The notes under the pieces are model-generated. The model saw only the letters and a program-made list of their open reading frames with translations. It searched no databases and was not told the DNA's origin. A stretch of DNA of 64,000 nt. It comes from Bosea sp. 685. Its GTDB lineage: Bacteria; Pseudomonadota; Alphaproteobacteria; Rhizobiales; Beijerinckiaceae. A program made the position numbers and the translations under genes. This document shows, in pieces, positions 37,067-45,766 of the stretch. The stretch's first letter is position 1. Each line of letters starts with the position of its first letter. The stretch covers positions 1,736,001-1,800,000 of the forward strand of contig NZ_CP134779.1 of NCBI RefSeq assembly GCF_031884435.1, in the 5' to 3' direction.

Positions 37067-38419
37067 TCAGAACAGACGCAGGATCGCCTGGTCGGCCTGG
37101 TTCGAGAGCGACAGGGCCGTCTGCGACAGCTGCTGGCGGGTCTGGAGAGCAAGCAGGTTGGCGGCTTCCTGGTTCGTGTCGGCGGAGACGAGGTTGTCGG
37201 CGCCGGCGGTCAGGGTGTTCGACAGGTTCTTGGTGAAGTCCTGGCGGGTCTGCACCGTCGACAGGCTGGCGCCCAGCGACGAGGAGGTCGAACGCAGCGA
37301 CGAGAGTGAGCCGGTCAGCGTATCGGCCATCGTCGAAAGGGCTGAGTCGTCCTGGATGTTGAACTGACCCGTCAAAGGGCTGCCGTTGACCGCCTGGCCG
37401 ATACCCAGGTTTGCCGAAGTGATCGTCTGGCCCTGAACATCGAGCTTCGACTGGTTGGATCCGGTCTTCTCGTTGAAGACGATCGAGAGCTTGTCGCCCG
37501 TCAGCAGGTTCTTGCCGTTGAAGCCTGCGTCCTTCGCCAGTTGGTCGATCTGAGAGGTCAGGTCGTTGAACTGGTTGACGAGGTTCGAACGGACAGTCGA
37601 GTTGCCGGTGGCGGTGAGGCCCGTCGAAACGGCCGCCGCGAGACCAAACGCGGCGTTTTGGCCGCCCGTCAACGCGTCGGTATTGGCGGCGGCCTGGCTC
37701 GTGCCAGCGCCGAGATTGACCGTCAGCGTGTCCGAGCCTGCGCCGGTGATGTTGAGCTTGCCGGCGTCGTCGATCGAAGCGGTGGCGATGCCCGACTTGT
37801 TGATCTCATTGACGACGTCGCGGACCGTCGAGGTGGCGGTCAGCGAGGTCGACGTATAGGTGGTATTGCCGGCCTTGATCGTCAGGTTGAAGTTGGTCGT
37901 GGCAGTGGCGATGCCAAGGTTGCCGTTGGCGGTTGAACCTGCAGGCAAGGTCCCGCTGCCGACGGCGGCGTTGTTGGTGCCGGTGCCGTCGTTGTCAACA
38001 AGCGCCTTGTCGAGAGTGACGTCACGGAGGCTCTTGCCGGTGGCGGCCGCTTCGGCGGCAGTCGCTAGGGTGGTGCTGGCGTTGGTGCCGCTCGTGGTCG
38101 GACGGTTGGCCGCGTTGTCGGCCTGGGCCTGCTTGACGGTCGACTGCAGCGACGAGATCAGCTTGGTGATGGCGTCGATGCCCTGCGAAGCGGCGGTGAT
38201 GGTCTGGATGCCGTTCGAGATGCCGTCGAGATTGCTGGTGAGCTGAGCGGCGCGATCGTTCAGGCCGGCGGCGGTGAAGAAGTTGACCGGGTTATCGACC
38301 GCGGAGTTGACCTTCTTGCCGGTGGAGAGGCGGTACTGGGCGGTCGAAGCGGCGTCCTTGACGGAGGAGAGCGAGCCGAGCGCGGCGCGAACGCCAGAGG
38401 AAAGCGAAACGGTGGACAT
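37067..38419 (-). CDS. Flagellin (paralogue 2)
   Basis: 450 residues, start MSTVSLSSGVRAALGSLSSV. D0/D1 helices: STAQYRLSTGKKVNSAVDNP at the N-terminus; STSSSLGASLSTVQTRQDFT and NLLALQTRQQLSQTALSLSN at the C-terminus. The central domain is closely related to paralogue 1 (VRDVVNEINKSGIATASIDD, VGSGTLPAGSTANG in both), while the first 25 residues differ. This indicates tandem duplication with some divergence. A terminator after the gene and the 232-bp spacer make it a separate transcript. Whether one or both paralogues form the filament cannot be told. Confidence 0.93.
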   Translation of the reverse strand: MSTVSLSSGVRAALGSLSSVKDAASTAQYRLSTGKKVNSAVDNPVNFFTAAGLNDRAAQLTSNLDGISNGIQTITAASQGIDAITKLISSLQSTVKQAQADNAANRPTTSGTNASTTLATAAEAAATGKSLRDVTLDKALVDNDGTGTNNAAVGSGTLPAGSTANGNLGIATATTNFNLTIKAGNTTYTSTSLTATSTVRDVVNEINKSGIATASIDDAGKLNITGAGSDTLTVNLGAGTSQAAANTDALTGGQNAAFGLAAAVSTGLTATGNSTVRSNLVNQFNDLTSQIDQLAKDAGFNGKNLLTGDKLSIVFNEKTGSNQSKLDVQGQTITSANLGIGQAVNGSPLTGQFNIQDDSALSTMADTLTGSLSSLRSTSSSLGASLSTVQTRQDFTKNLSNTLTAGADNLVSADTNQEAANLLALQTRQQLSQTALSLSNQADQAILRLF

Positions 38420-38619
38420 GTGACTAGTACCCTTCTGGGATGATGCCTTCTGGCGTCGCGATCATTCTGGCCGCGACACCGGGACACTCGTCCGCCAGCT
38501 CGTAACAAGCGGTAAATTTCTGCCGTCGAATTGTGCAGGAACGCGCTGAAGGCTGGGCGTGGTTAACGAGGCGTCAATTCCCTTCGCAGGGTGAAACGAG
38601 GCGCATCGATAGGCCCAAA

Positions 38620-38649
38620 CGAAAACCGCCCGCTTGGAGGCGGGCGGTT
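38620..38649 (-). terminator. Intrinsic terminator downstream of the FlaG-like gene
   Basis: A perfect 10-bp stem AACCGCCCGC / GCGGGCGGTT at 38624-38649 with a 6-base loop. On the minus strand it is followed by TTTTCG, 29 bp after the stop codon of the FlaG-like gene. The rest of 38420-38619 is the flagellin 2 leader, with no ORF. Confidence 0.82.
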
Positions 38650-38677
38650 GAAATCGGGCTTGTTCCTGGTGCTCTGG

Positions 38678-39106
38678 TCAGGCGGTGCGTTCGACGGTGT
38701 GCGCTGCGACCTCGCTGGCCTCGCGGGCAAGCTCGGCGAGCTGACGATTATAGACACGCAGCTTCAGCGTCGCCTCATCGGGCACCTGCTCCGTGGTCTC
38801 GCCCGTCTGCATGTTCTTCTTCTGCAGGACAAGGCTGCGCGTCAGCGGCTCGATATAGAGATGGCTCTCGATCACGTCGCGCGAGGCCTGCTCGCTTTGG
38901 CGATTGGCCGCACTGCGGTCGGCGCTGGTCTGGGTCTTGCGGTCCTGCGTCCGGATCTCGATCCTGACGGCCTCGCCCGCCGATTGCACGGTCTGCTCTG
39001 GCGGCAGATCGACCGTGACGCTGCCTTTGGCCGCGACGACGTCGGAGCGCGGAATGATGTTGACGCCGGCTACTCCCGTTACCCTCGGTGTGTTGCCAAG
39101 ATCCAT
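38678..39106 (-). CDS. FlaG-like protein
   Basis: 142 residues, start MDLGNTPRVTGVAG at 39106 with a strong AAGGAG site. The C-terminal part (SLVLQKKNMQTGETTEQVPD, then EATLKLRVYNRQLAELA) resembles the FlaG consensus, in which a D-x-x-T-G-E-x-I-x-Q-I-P segment precedes an L-rich helix. The N-terminal half (VTVDLPPEQTVQSAG, IRTQDRKTQTSADRSAANRQ) is hydrophilic and variable. FlaG proteins affect filament length or filament-cap function in other bacteria. It sits between the flagellin and flgN-like genes and has its own terminator. The assignment rests on the short C-terminal motif and context. Confidence 0.6.
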   Translation of the reverse strand: MDLGNTPRVTGVAGVNIIPRSDVVAAKGSVTVDLPPEQTVQSAGEAVRIEIRTQDRKTQTSADRSAANRQSEQASRDVIESHLYIEPLTRSLVLQKKNMQTGETTEQVPDEATLKLRVYNRQLAELAREASEVAAHTVERTA

Positions 39107-39264
39107 AGCTTTACTCCTTCTGGAGCATATCACGGCGCCGATGCGCCGCGTCCCGTAGCAAGACTGGCGCGGGACATGCCGCGCCAGCTGCGCAATATTG
39201 CAGACAAGCTTGAATCTGACGTTAGGGAATTAGGTAAATATTGATGGTTTACGTGGCGGCCGCT

Positions 39265-39753
39265 TCAGAGCCGCCGCGAAACCACCAAGGGTCCAGCATT
39301 GGGGCGCGCGAAGACGCCGGCACCGACCGTGGAGGCCGGGCCGTAGCCGGCGGCGCGCGAGGGCTTGCCGGCATCGGTCGCGAGATCGCGGACGATCGAT
39401 TCCGAGACCGCGCGGGCCGTGGCCAGGACGAGCTGGTTGATGTCGATCAACGCCTGGAAACCGATATGAGCGAGCTTGAGCCGCGTGACCTGGTCGGGGG
39501 CAAAGCGCGCCAGCGCGACCGCGTTGAGCTTCACCTGCTCGACGCCACGCATATAGATGCCGGCGAGCTCGGCCTTGCGCGGCTCGCGCGTCATGGCCTC
39601 GGGCAGGCGCCCGGCGCGGACGAGCTCGGTTTCCTCGCCGACGATGTGTGACAAGGCGCTGAGCGCCTCGAGCACCGCCTCGATCAGCGCGCGGGCTTCG
39701 AGGGGGCTCGCGATGCGCGGGCGCTCGTCGAGAATGCGCTTAGCCACCGACAT
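39265..39753 (-). CDS. FlgN-like flagellar export chaperone
   Basis: 162 residues. The N-terminal helices (LEARALIEAVLEALSALSHI, EETELVRAGRLPEAMTREPR, KAELAGIYMRGVEQVKLNAV) follow the FlgN pattern: a long coiled coil with E-x-x-L-V-x-x-G-R and a conserved K-A-E-L. The C-terminal region (residues 125-162) is low complexity. FlgN binds FlgK and FlgL before export. The gene starts within the last 14 bp of flgJ on the same strand, so it belongs to the flgI-flgJ-flgN unit. The family is divergent, so the assignment is moderate. Confidence 0.62.
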   Translation of the reverse strand: MSVAKRILDERPRIASPLEARALIEAVLEALSALSHIVGEETELVRAGRLPEAMTREPRKAELAGIYMRGVEQVKLNAVALARFAPDQVTRLKLAHIGFQALIDINQLVLATARAVSESIVRDLATDAGKPSRAAGYGPASTVGAGVFARPNAGPLVVSRRL

Positions 39754-40108
39754 GCGACGCTCCGCTGCTCTGTGTGCTGCTCTGCTCCTGGACCTTGAGC
39801 AGGTCGCGCATGATCTGGTCGGAAAGGCCGACGCCGCCGGCCTTCTGCAGCTGCTTGGCGTATTGCTGGCTCAGCATCGACTTGTAAATGCCGCCGCCGG
39901 TGCCGTTCTCGCCGAGCGGGCCTTCGGTGCCCTCGGGGGTGGCGAGGAGGCGTTCGGTGGTCTGTTCCAAGAAGACGGTCTCGAAGTCGTCGGCCTGCTT
40001 CTTGGCCTTGACCTTGGCGGGGTCGAGCGCGTTCTTGACGCTGTCGAGAACGCTGCCGGCGGTATTCAGCGCCAGCTTTGCGGCGGGGATTGCAAGAGCA
40101 GCAGTCAT
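39740..40108 (-). CDS. flgJ: Rod-binding protein FlgJ N-terminal type (CheL-like)
   Basis: 122 residues, start MTAALAIPAAKLALNTAGSV at 40108. KKQADDFETVFLEQTTERLL and GGIYKSMLSQQYAKQLQKAG are the rod-binding domain motifs of the FlgJ N-terminal half. The C-terminal muramidase half of enteric FlgJ is absent, as in Caulobacter CheL and other alphaproteobacteria. It acts in the periplasm as a cap or scaffold for rod assembly. Its ATG overlaps the flgI stop (TGATG), and its own 3' end overlaps the FlgN-like gene. The same frame stays open further 5', antisense to nothing but in shifted frame of flgI, which is not coding. Confidence 0.85.
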   Translation of the reverse strand: MTAALAIPAAKLALNTAGSVLDSVKNALDPAKVKAKKQADDFETVFLEQTTERLLATPEGTEGPLGENGTGGGIYKSMLSQQYAKQLQKAGGVGLSDQIMRDLLKVQEQSSTQSSGASHVGG

Positions 40109-41241
40109 CACATCACCTCGATTTCTGCCTGGAGAGCGCCGGCCGTCTTGATGGCCTGGAGAATGGAGATCAGGTCGCGCGGGCCGATGCCGAGCGCATT
40201 GAGGCCGTCGACGAGCTCGGCCAGCGTCACGCTCTCGCGGACGAGCGCCAGCTTGTTGCCGCCTTCGGTATCGACCTTGACGTTGGAACGCGGCACCACG
40301 GTGGTCTGGCCGTTGCTGAGCGGGGCAGGCTGGCTGACCTGCGCCTGCTCGCTGATCGTGACCGTCAGGTTGCCCTGCGCCACGGCGACGGTGGAGACGC
40401 GGACATCCTTGCCCATCACGATGATGCCGGAGCGCTCGTCGATGACGATGCGGGCGAGCTGGTCGGGCTCGATCTTGAGCTGCTCGATATCGGTGAGCAT
40501 CCGGATCATGTTGCCTTGGAAGCGCGGCGGGATCTGGAGCACGATGGTCGAGGGATCGGTCGGCTCGGCCGCATCGCCGCCGAGGAAGTCGTTGATGGCG
40601 GCGGCTACCCGGCGCGCCGTCGTCAGATCGGGATTGCGCAGTGAGAGCCGCAGCGTCTTGAGCTTGTTCAGCGCGAAGTCGATTTCGCGCTCGACGAGGC
40701 CGCCATTGGCGATGCGCCCGACGGTCGGCACGCCGCGGGTGATCTTGCTTGCCTCGCCCTCGGCCGAGAAGCCGGCGATCGCGACCGGCCCTTGCGAGAC
40801 CGCATAGACCTCGCCATCGGCGCCGAGCAGCGGCGTTGCCAGCAGTGTGCCGCCCTGCAGCGACTTGGCGTCGCCCAGCGCCGACACCGTGATGTCGAGC
40901 CGGGTGCCTTGCGTTGCGAAAGGCGGCAGGTTGGCGGTCACCATCACGGCGGCGACGTTGGCGGTGCGCATATTGGCGCCGCGCGTATTGACGCCGAGCC
41001 GCTCCAGCATCGCGGTGAGCGACTGCTTGGTGAAGGGGGCGTTGTTCAGCGTGTCGCCGGTGCCGTTGAGGCCAACGACGATGCCGTAGCCCAGGATCTG
41101 GTTGGAGCGGACGCCCTCGACGGAGGCGAGGTCCTTGATGCGGGAGAGCGCCTGCGCCGGCCCGGCCGCCATGACGAGGCCGAGCGCGAGCAGGGCCGCG
41201 ACGGGTGTCAGCAGGGTGTGGAGGGCTGGCAGGCGAAACAT
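40108..41241 (-). CDS. flgI: Flagellar P-ring protein FlgI
   Basis: 377 residues, start MFRLPALHTLLTPVAALLAL at 41241, a Sec signal peptide ending about PAQA. The mature protein begins LSRIKDLASVEGVRSNQILG and contains GYGIVVGLNGTGDTLNNAPF, VMVTANLPPFATQGTRLDIT and IVIDERSGIIVMGKDVRVST, all FlgI signatures. It builds the periplasmic P ring around the rod. It is the first gene of a flgI-flgJ-flgN unit with stop/start overlaps and is divergent from fliX, with 228 bp between starts. The full-length match is good. Confidence 0.95.
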   Translation of the reverse strand: MFRLPALHTLLTPVAALLALGLVMAAGPAQALSRIKDLASVEGVRSNQILGYGIVVGLNGTGDTLNNAPFTKQSLTAMLERLGVNTRGANMRTANVAAVMVTANLPPFATQGTRLDITVSALGDAKSLQGGTLLATPLLGADGEVYAVSQGPVAIAGFSAEGEASKITRGVPTVGRIANGGLVEREIDFALNKLKTLRLSLRNPDLTTARRVAAAINDFLGGDAAEPTDPSTIVLQIPPRFQGNMIRMLTDIEQLKIEPDQLARIVIDERSGIIVMGKDVRVSTVAVAQGNLTVTISEQAQVSQPAPLSNGQTTVVPRSNVKVDTEGGNKLALVRESVTLAELVDGLNALGIGPRDLISILQAIKTAGALQAEIEVM

Positions 41242-41469
41242 GAATGCACCGGCAAGAGGGCAGGGATAGCGCTGATGCCTTGCGATCCCCGTGCCAGTTA
41301 GGTGCAAATCGAAAGCCTTTGTTTATCAATGTTTTGGGAATTGGCGGCATGGTCTGGGGTGGCGCATCCTTGCCGCCTTTCCTGCCGGCCCGGCAGTTTC
41401 TGCCGGGTGGTTTACCGGTTGTTAACCACGCAACGCCCTAGTCTTGTGGCACCATTTCGCGAGGCCGCC

Positions 41470-41876
41470 ATGATCCGGATCGACCAGCGCGCGCCCGTCA
41501 CCAATGCCGGCCAGGCCAATACCGCCCGGCGCAGCGGGGGGCGGCGTTCACGCTTCCAACCAAGGAAACCGCGACCACGGCGCGCGGGCAGGCTGTGAGC
41601 TCGACCAGCGGGCTCGAGACCCTCATCGCCGTACAGGCCTATGAAGAGCCCCTGGAACGCAAGAAGCGCCAGGCCAAGCGCGGGCATGACCTGCTCGATG
41701 GGCTCGACAAGCTGAAGGCAGCGCTGCTCTCGGGCCGCGTCCAGATCTCCGAGCTCGAGAATTTGAAGACGACGCTGTCGCTGCGGCGCGAGATGACCGA
41801 CGACCCGCGTTTGGACGACGTGCTGGCGCATATCGAATTGCGGGCGGCGGTGGAGCTGGCCAAGCTCGGGCGGTAG
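41470..41876 (+). CDS. fliX: Flagellar assembly protein FliX, split by a -1 frameshift in a G tract
   Basis: The N-terminal frame starts at 41470 (MIRIDQRAPVTNAGQANTAR) and runs out of phase after RRSGG; the C-terminal frame (41595-41876 as an uninterrupted ORF from GTG) reads LETLIAVQAYEEPLERKKRQ, RGHDLLDGLDKLKAALLSGR and HIELRAAVELAKLGR, the FliX core. Between them in the second frame lies AAFTLPTKETATTARGQAVS, a natural bridge. The run GGGGGG at 41536-41541 needs one more G to join both frames, giving 135 residues, the usual FliX length. FliX couples flagellum assembly to transcription through FlbD in Caulobacter. It is divergent from flgI as in related genomes. The break may be a sequencing error. 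Confidence 0.83.
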
Positions 41877-41880
41877 CGCT

Positions 41881-41929
41881 CTCCGTCATTCCGGGCTCAG
41901 CGCTGACGCGCTGCCCCGGAATGACGGAG
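41881..41929. repeat. Short palindrome downstream of fliX
   Basis: A perfect 15-bp inverted repeat CTCCGTCATTCCGGG / CCCGGAATGACGGAG with a GC-rich centre, directly after the fliX stop. It is similar in form to 10568-10617. It may serve as the terminator for fliX and the convergent cupin gene, though it lacks a T run. Confidence 0.7.
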
Positions 41930-41950
41930 AGGTTTAAGGCGCTTGTCGTC

Positions 41951-42496
41951 TCAGCGGATGAACTGATCCGCGTAATCTGCTCCAAGCCCGTTGCTGGCAT
42001 AATGCGCCCGGCACTTGTCGAGGCGGGTGAAGACGTCGTCATAGCCGAGGCATTTGCCGTCGGGATCGACATAGATCATCGCGCCATTGACCTGGAACAT
42101 GGTGATCATCTCCTCCGTCTCGGGGTCGACCACCAGCGTGTGGGTCTCGCCCGGCGCCTCATAGACATAGGCGCCTTCGGTCGCGACCCAGTCATGTTCG
42201 AGATAGCGCCACTGGCCTTTCAGCACATAGCCATGCACCGGCTGAGGATGGCGGTGGCGCGAGAGCACGCCGGAGCGGCGCACGCGCAGCAGGTTCATCC
42301 AATAGCCGCGCGTGACGCTAAGGCAGAGCGGCCGGAACCAGACATTGTCGTCGACCGGCACCCAGACGCGTTCATCGCTGGGAATGACGTTGGGCACGAT
42401 CAGCTCGGGCGGGGAATCTTTCGGCTGGGGATGGCGATAGGGCGTCCAGCGCTCGGCGTCCGAGGCGATGACGGGAATGGGGCTGACCTTGTTCAT
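41951..42496 (-). CDS. Cupin protein of the 2,4'-dihydroxyacetophenone dioxygenase-like family
   Basis: 181 residues, start MNKVSPIPVIASDAERWTPY at 42496 with GGAGAG upstream. A single cupin barrel: SVTRGYWMNLLRVRRSGVLS precedes RHRHPQPVHGYVLKGQWRYL, in which the His residues and Glu/Gln pattern resemble the metal-binding cupin motif 1. YVYEAPGETHTLVVDPETEE is motif 2. The closest family I recognise is the ChrR-like/2,4'-dihydroxyacetophenone dioxygenase group. The enzyme may cleave a C-C bond in an aromatic or diketone substrate. An SDR gene lies 112 bp upstream on the same strand, a typical catabolic partner. The substrate is not known. Confidence 0.78.
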   Translation of the reverse strand: MNKVSPIPVIASDAERWTPYRHPQPKDSPPELIVPNVIPSDERVWVPVDDNVWFRPLCLSVTRGYWMNLLRVRRSGVLSRHRHPQPVHGYVLKGQWRYLEHDWVATEGAYVYEAPGETHTLVVDPETEEMITMFQVNGAMIYVDPDGKCLGYDDVFTRLDKCRAHYASNGLGADYADQFIR

Positions 42497-42608
42497 GGCG
42501 TCTCTCCGGTTCTGACATCCTGATTCAAGTCGTTGCCGACCTGATTTCGCAAAGTCCGGCATCTCATTGCGCCGGTTGGTGTTTTTGTCGTCGCGCTGTG
42601 CTTGTCGT

Positions 42609-43343
42609 TCAGACCGCGAGATAGCCGCCATCGACAGGCAGGATCGCACCCGTGACGAAGGCCGCCGCGTCCGAGAGCAGGAAGGCGATCGCACCGCCGA
42701 CATCGCCGGGCTCGCCCCAGCGGCCCATCGGCGTGCGCGCCAGGATCGGCGCCGAGCGGGCGGCATCCTCGACCAGCGGTTTCGTCAGCTCGGTTGCGAT
42801 CCAGCCCGGTGCGACCGCGTTGACGCGAATGCCCTCGGTCGCCCAGGCCGCTGCCAGCGATTTGGTGAGCTGGCCGATCGCACCCTTGGAGGCGGAGTAA
42901 CCCGGCGCATAGGCCGAGCCGTGGAAGGTCAGCATAGAGGCGATGTTGACGATCGCGCCGCCTGCCTTGCCCTGCGCCTTCGCCGCCAGCTTGTCCTTTG
43001 CCGCGAGGCACATCCGCATGGTGCCGTTGAGGTTGACCTCGATCGTCATGCGGAAGGCGTCGATCTCGAACTCCTTGCCGTTGCGCTGGATCATGCCGGC
43101 GCAGTTCACCAACGCGTCGAGACGCGGGCACAGGGCAACGATGCTTGCGACCTGCGCGTCGCTGGTGACGTCGAGCCGTGCGTGGCGGATCGCGGGATGG
43201 GGCGGGGCGGCGGCAACCTCCTCCGCGGTCAATCCCGTGGCGAGAACCTCGTAGCCGGCCTGGGCGAGAGCGAGTGCTGCTCCCGCGCCGATGCCGCGCG
43301 TGCCGCCGGTGACGAGGGCGAATTTGGAAGATGCGTTGTCCAT
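42609..43343 (-). CDS. Classical SDR-family oxidoreductase
   Basis: 244 residues, start MDNASSKFALVTGGTRGIGA. Complete motifs are visible: TGGTRGIG for NAD(P), NCAG (NAG-like), the catalytic Ser in IASMLTFHGS, and YSASK with Tyr and Lys. The C-terminal APGWIATELTKPLVEDAARS and GAILPVDGGYLAV are typical of 3-oxoacyl-ACP-reductase-like SDRs. Substrate unknown; neighbouring genes (a cupin dioxygenase-like protein) suggest a small catabolic unit. This protein contrasts with the SDR at 16763-17542, in which the Tyr/Lys pair is missing. Confidence 0.88.
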   Translation of the reverse strand: MDNASSKFALVTGGTRGIGAGAALALAQAGYEVLATGLTAEEVAAAPPHPAIRHARLDVTSDAQVASIVALCPRLDALVNCAGMIQRNGKEFEIDAFRMTIEVNLNGTMRMCLAAKDKLAAKAQGKAGGAIVNIASMLTFHGSAYAPGYSASKGAIGQLTKSLAAAWATEGIRVNAVAPGWIATELTKPLVEDAARSAPILARTPMGRWGEPGDVGGAIAFLLSDAAAFVTGAILPVDGGYLAV

Positions 43344-43427
43344 GGCGGCGTCAAGCTAAAGCGGCCGACGCAAAGGGGGAAGCTCCTGGAAGGCGGGGCA
43401 GGGCCTCGTCAATCGAGCAGGGTCTCG

Positions 43428-44261
43428 TCAGTCCAGATTGTATTTCAGGCGCAGCATGGCGGTGCCGCGCGTCTCGAAATCGCTCGCGACGAGCGGCATC
43501 TGCCGCGCCAGCGCGACGTCGAGGGAGGCCTCCCAGGGCAGGTCGGCGAGGGCCGCGAGATTGGCCGAGAGCTTGACTTCGGGCACGAGGGTCGAGTGCG
43601 GGCCGTCGCCGGGAGCGAAGACATAATTGCCTCCCATGCTCACTTGTGAGGTCATGGTCAGGTGCTCGAAGAGCTGGTGGCGGTAGCCGACGAGCAGATT
43701 GGCGTTCTGCTCGGGATTGCCGACGACGCCGCTGCCGCCGCCCGTCGAGATCGTCCAGATGAAGCCGGGACCGGCATTGGCGATCGGGCGGGCGAGCCGC
43801 CAGTCGATGCGGGCGTCGCGACCGCGCTCATCTCCACCAGGCGCGATCAGCTTGGTGGAGACCGAGACAATATCGGCGCCGAGCTTGAAGCCGACCGAGC
43901 GTTCCGGCAGCGCACCTGCTATGGTGCTGCGGGCGGCAAAGCCCTTGCGAATGATGTCGACGGGAATCGGCGCGCGGGCCTGGCCATGGGCGTTCGATGC
44001 GGCGATCTGCGCCGCGAGCCCGGTCAGATCGGGTTCGAGAAGAGCGGCGCTGGCGTCACTGGCGCTGTCCTGTTTGCTCTGGTCGAGTGTGTCTCCGGGA
44101 GCTTCGAAATCGAGCGCCGGCTTGGGGATCGGGATATGGGGGCTGTAGGGCAAGCCCTCATTGGCCTGCACGGCGCCTGCCGTGACGAGCATGGCTCCCA
44201 CGACGCCGGCGCGCATCCAGGCGAGCGGGCCAAGGTGAAGTCTGCGATGGTGGGGATGCAT
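43428..44261 (-). CDS. Exported protein of unknown function, possible outer-membrane beta barrel
   Basis: 277 residues from ATG 44261 (MHPHHRRLHLGPLAW), with AGGGGCG upstream; an ATG at 44216 (MRAGVVGAMLVTAGAVQANE) gives a cleaner signal peptide and is an alternative start. The mature C-terminal half has alternating amphipathic beta segments (SVGFKLGADIVSVSTKLI, GFIWTISTGGGSGVVGN, ANLLVGYRHQLFEHLTM, MTSQVSMGGNYVFAPG) and ends in LRLKYNLD, which is compatible with an outer-membrane barrel. I do not recognise a family. The frame stays open 5' into antisense icd sequence, which is not coding. It is divergent from icd. Confidence 0.65.
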   Translation of the reverse strand: MHPHHRRLHLGPLAWMRAGVVGAMLVTAGAVQANEGLPYSPHIPIPKPALDFEAPGDTLDQSKQDSASDASAALLEPDLTGLAAQIAASNAHGQARAPIPVDIIRKGFAARSTIAGALPERSVGFKLGADIVSVSTKLIAPGGDERGRDARIDWRLARPIANAGPGFIWTISTGGGSGVVGNPEQNANLLVGYRHQLFEHLTMTSQVSMGGNYVFAPGDGPHSTLVPEVKLSANLAALADLPWEASLDVALARQMPLVASDFETRGTAMLRLKYNLD

Positions 44262-44474
44262 GGCGGTCGCCCCTGCGCGATGACGATCAGCAGGCGAAGC
44301 TAGAACGGGACCGTGCAATTTTTGCGGCGGTGCAGCATCGCCTTCGAGGCATTCGCCCAAAAGCCGTGCTTCCCCCTTGCCCCCGAACCCGCTAGGAAGC
44401 GCGCAGCCGCCTGCCGCGTGCTTGCTGCAGGCCGGAATCGTTCCAGTCTGGCCAGCATCAGGGGTCGAAATCAC

Positions 44475-45689
44475 ATGAGCAAGATCAAGGTCGCCAACCC
44501 GGTCGTCGATATGGACGGCGATGAGATGACCCGCATCATCTGGCAGAAGATCAAGGAGACCTTGATCTTCCCCTATCTCGACCTCGAGCTGGATTATTAC
44601 GATCTCTCGGTCGAGAACCGCGACGCCACTGACGACCAGGTCACCATCGACGCCGCCAACGCCACCAAGAAGCATGGCGTCGCGGTGAAATGCGCGACGA
44701 TCACGCCCGATGAAGGCCGCGTGAAGGAATTCAACCTGAAGTCGATGTGGAAGTCGCCCAACGGCACGATCCGCAACATCCTCGGCGGCGTGATCTTCCG
44801 CGAGCCGATCATCTGCAAGAATGTGCCGCGCCTTGTGCCGGGCTGGACCCAGCCGATCGTCATCGGCCGCCATGCCTATGGCGACCAGTATCGCGCCACC
44901 GACTTCAAGTTCCCCGGCAAGGGCACGCTGTCGATCAAGTTCGTCGGCGAGGACGGCGCGGTGATCGAGAAGGAGGTCTTCAAGGCCCCCGACGCCGGCG
45001 TCGCCATGGCGATGTACAACCTCGACGACTCGATTCGGGATTTCGCCCGCGCTTCGTTGAATTATGGCCTGATCCGCAAATACCCGGTCTATCTCTCGAC
45101 CAAGAACACTATCCTCAAGACCTATGACGGCCGCTTCAAGGATATCTTCGAGGAGATCTACCAGGCCGAGTTCAAGGCCGAATTCGACAAGCTCGGCATC
45201 ACCTATGAGCACCGCCTGATCGACGACATGGTCGCCTCCGCGATGAAGTGGTCGGGCGGATATGTCTGGGCCTGCAAGAACTATGATGGCGACGTGCAGT
45301 CCGACACCGTCGCGCAGGGCTTTGGTTCGCTCGGCCTGATGACCTCGGTGCTGATGACGCCGGACGGCAAGACCGTCGAGGCCGAGGCCGCGCATGGCAC
45401 GGTGACGCGCCATTATCGCGAGCACCAGAAGGGCAAGGAGACCTCGACGAACTCGATCGCTTCGATCTTCGCCTGGACGCGTGGCCTCAGCCACCGCGCC
45501 AAGCTCGACGGCAATGCCGAGCTCGCCAAGTTCGCGCTGCTGTTGGAGAAGGTCACGGTCGACACGGTCGAGGCCGGCGACATGACCAAGGACCTGGCGC
45601 TGCTGGTCGGCGCGGAGCAGAAGTGGCTTTCGACCACCGGCTTCCTCGACAAGGTCAGCGACAACCTGCGCAAGGCGATGGCCGCCTGA
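44475..45689 (+). CDS. icd: NADP-dependent isocitrate dehydrogenase
   Basis: 404 residues, start [20 protein letters not shown], in frame with a longer ORF whose first 54 codons are not conserved. Family blocks: [55 protein letters not shown] and [20 protein letters not shown] (the NADP-specific IDH subfamily II found in alphaproteobacteria and eukaryotes). The enzyme makes 2-oxoglutarate and NADPH in the TCA cycle as a cytosolic homodimer. A strong terminator follows 33 bp after the stop. With mqo in the same window, two TCA enzymes are present, but they are unlinked. Confidence 0.96.
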   Translation: MSKIKVANPVVDMDGDEMTRIIWQKIKETLIFPYLDLELDYYDLSVENRDATDDQVTIDAANATKKHGVAVKCATITPDEGRVKEFNLKSMWKSPNGTIRNILGGVIFREPIICKNVPRLVPGWTQPIVIGRHAYGDQYRATDFKFPGKGTLSIKFVGEDGAVIEKEVFKAPDAGVAMAMYNLDDSIRDFARASLNYGLIRKYPVYLSTKNTILKTYDGRFKDIFEEIYQAEFKAEFDKLGITYEHRLIDDMVASAMKWSGGYVWACKNYDGDVQSDTVAQGFGSLGLMTSVLMTPDGKTVEAEAAHGTVTRHYREHQKGKETSTNSIASIFAWTRGLSHRAKLDGNAELAKFALLLEKVTVDTVEAGDMTKDLALLVGAEQKWLSTTGFLDKVSDNLRKAMAA

Positions 45690-45721
45690 GGCAGGCGCCA
45701 GCGCGACTTGTCGCCGCTTTC

Positions 45722-45750
45722 AAGCCCGGCCAGATTGGCCGGGCTTTTTC
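45722..45750 (+). terminator. Intrinsic terminator of icd
   Basis: A perfect 10-bp stem AAGCCCGGCC / GGCCGGGCTT with loop AGATT, followed by TTTC. It lies 33 bp after the icd stop and 17 bp before the next gene start. Confidence 0.87.
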
Positions 45751-45766
45751 GTGGGGACCACACATC

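Noticed and set aside
40109..41350. 5' extension of the flgJ frame across flgI
   Set aside because: This stretch is flgI read in another frame on the same strand; FlgI has full-length family motifs and the flgJ ATG overlaps its stop.
44262..45494. 5' extension of the secreted-protein frame through antisense icd
   Set aside because: icd on the plus strand is unmistakable; the extension has no similarity, and a proper start with ribosome site and signal peptide lies at 44261.
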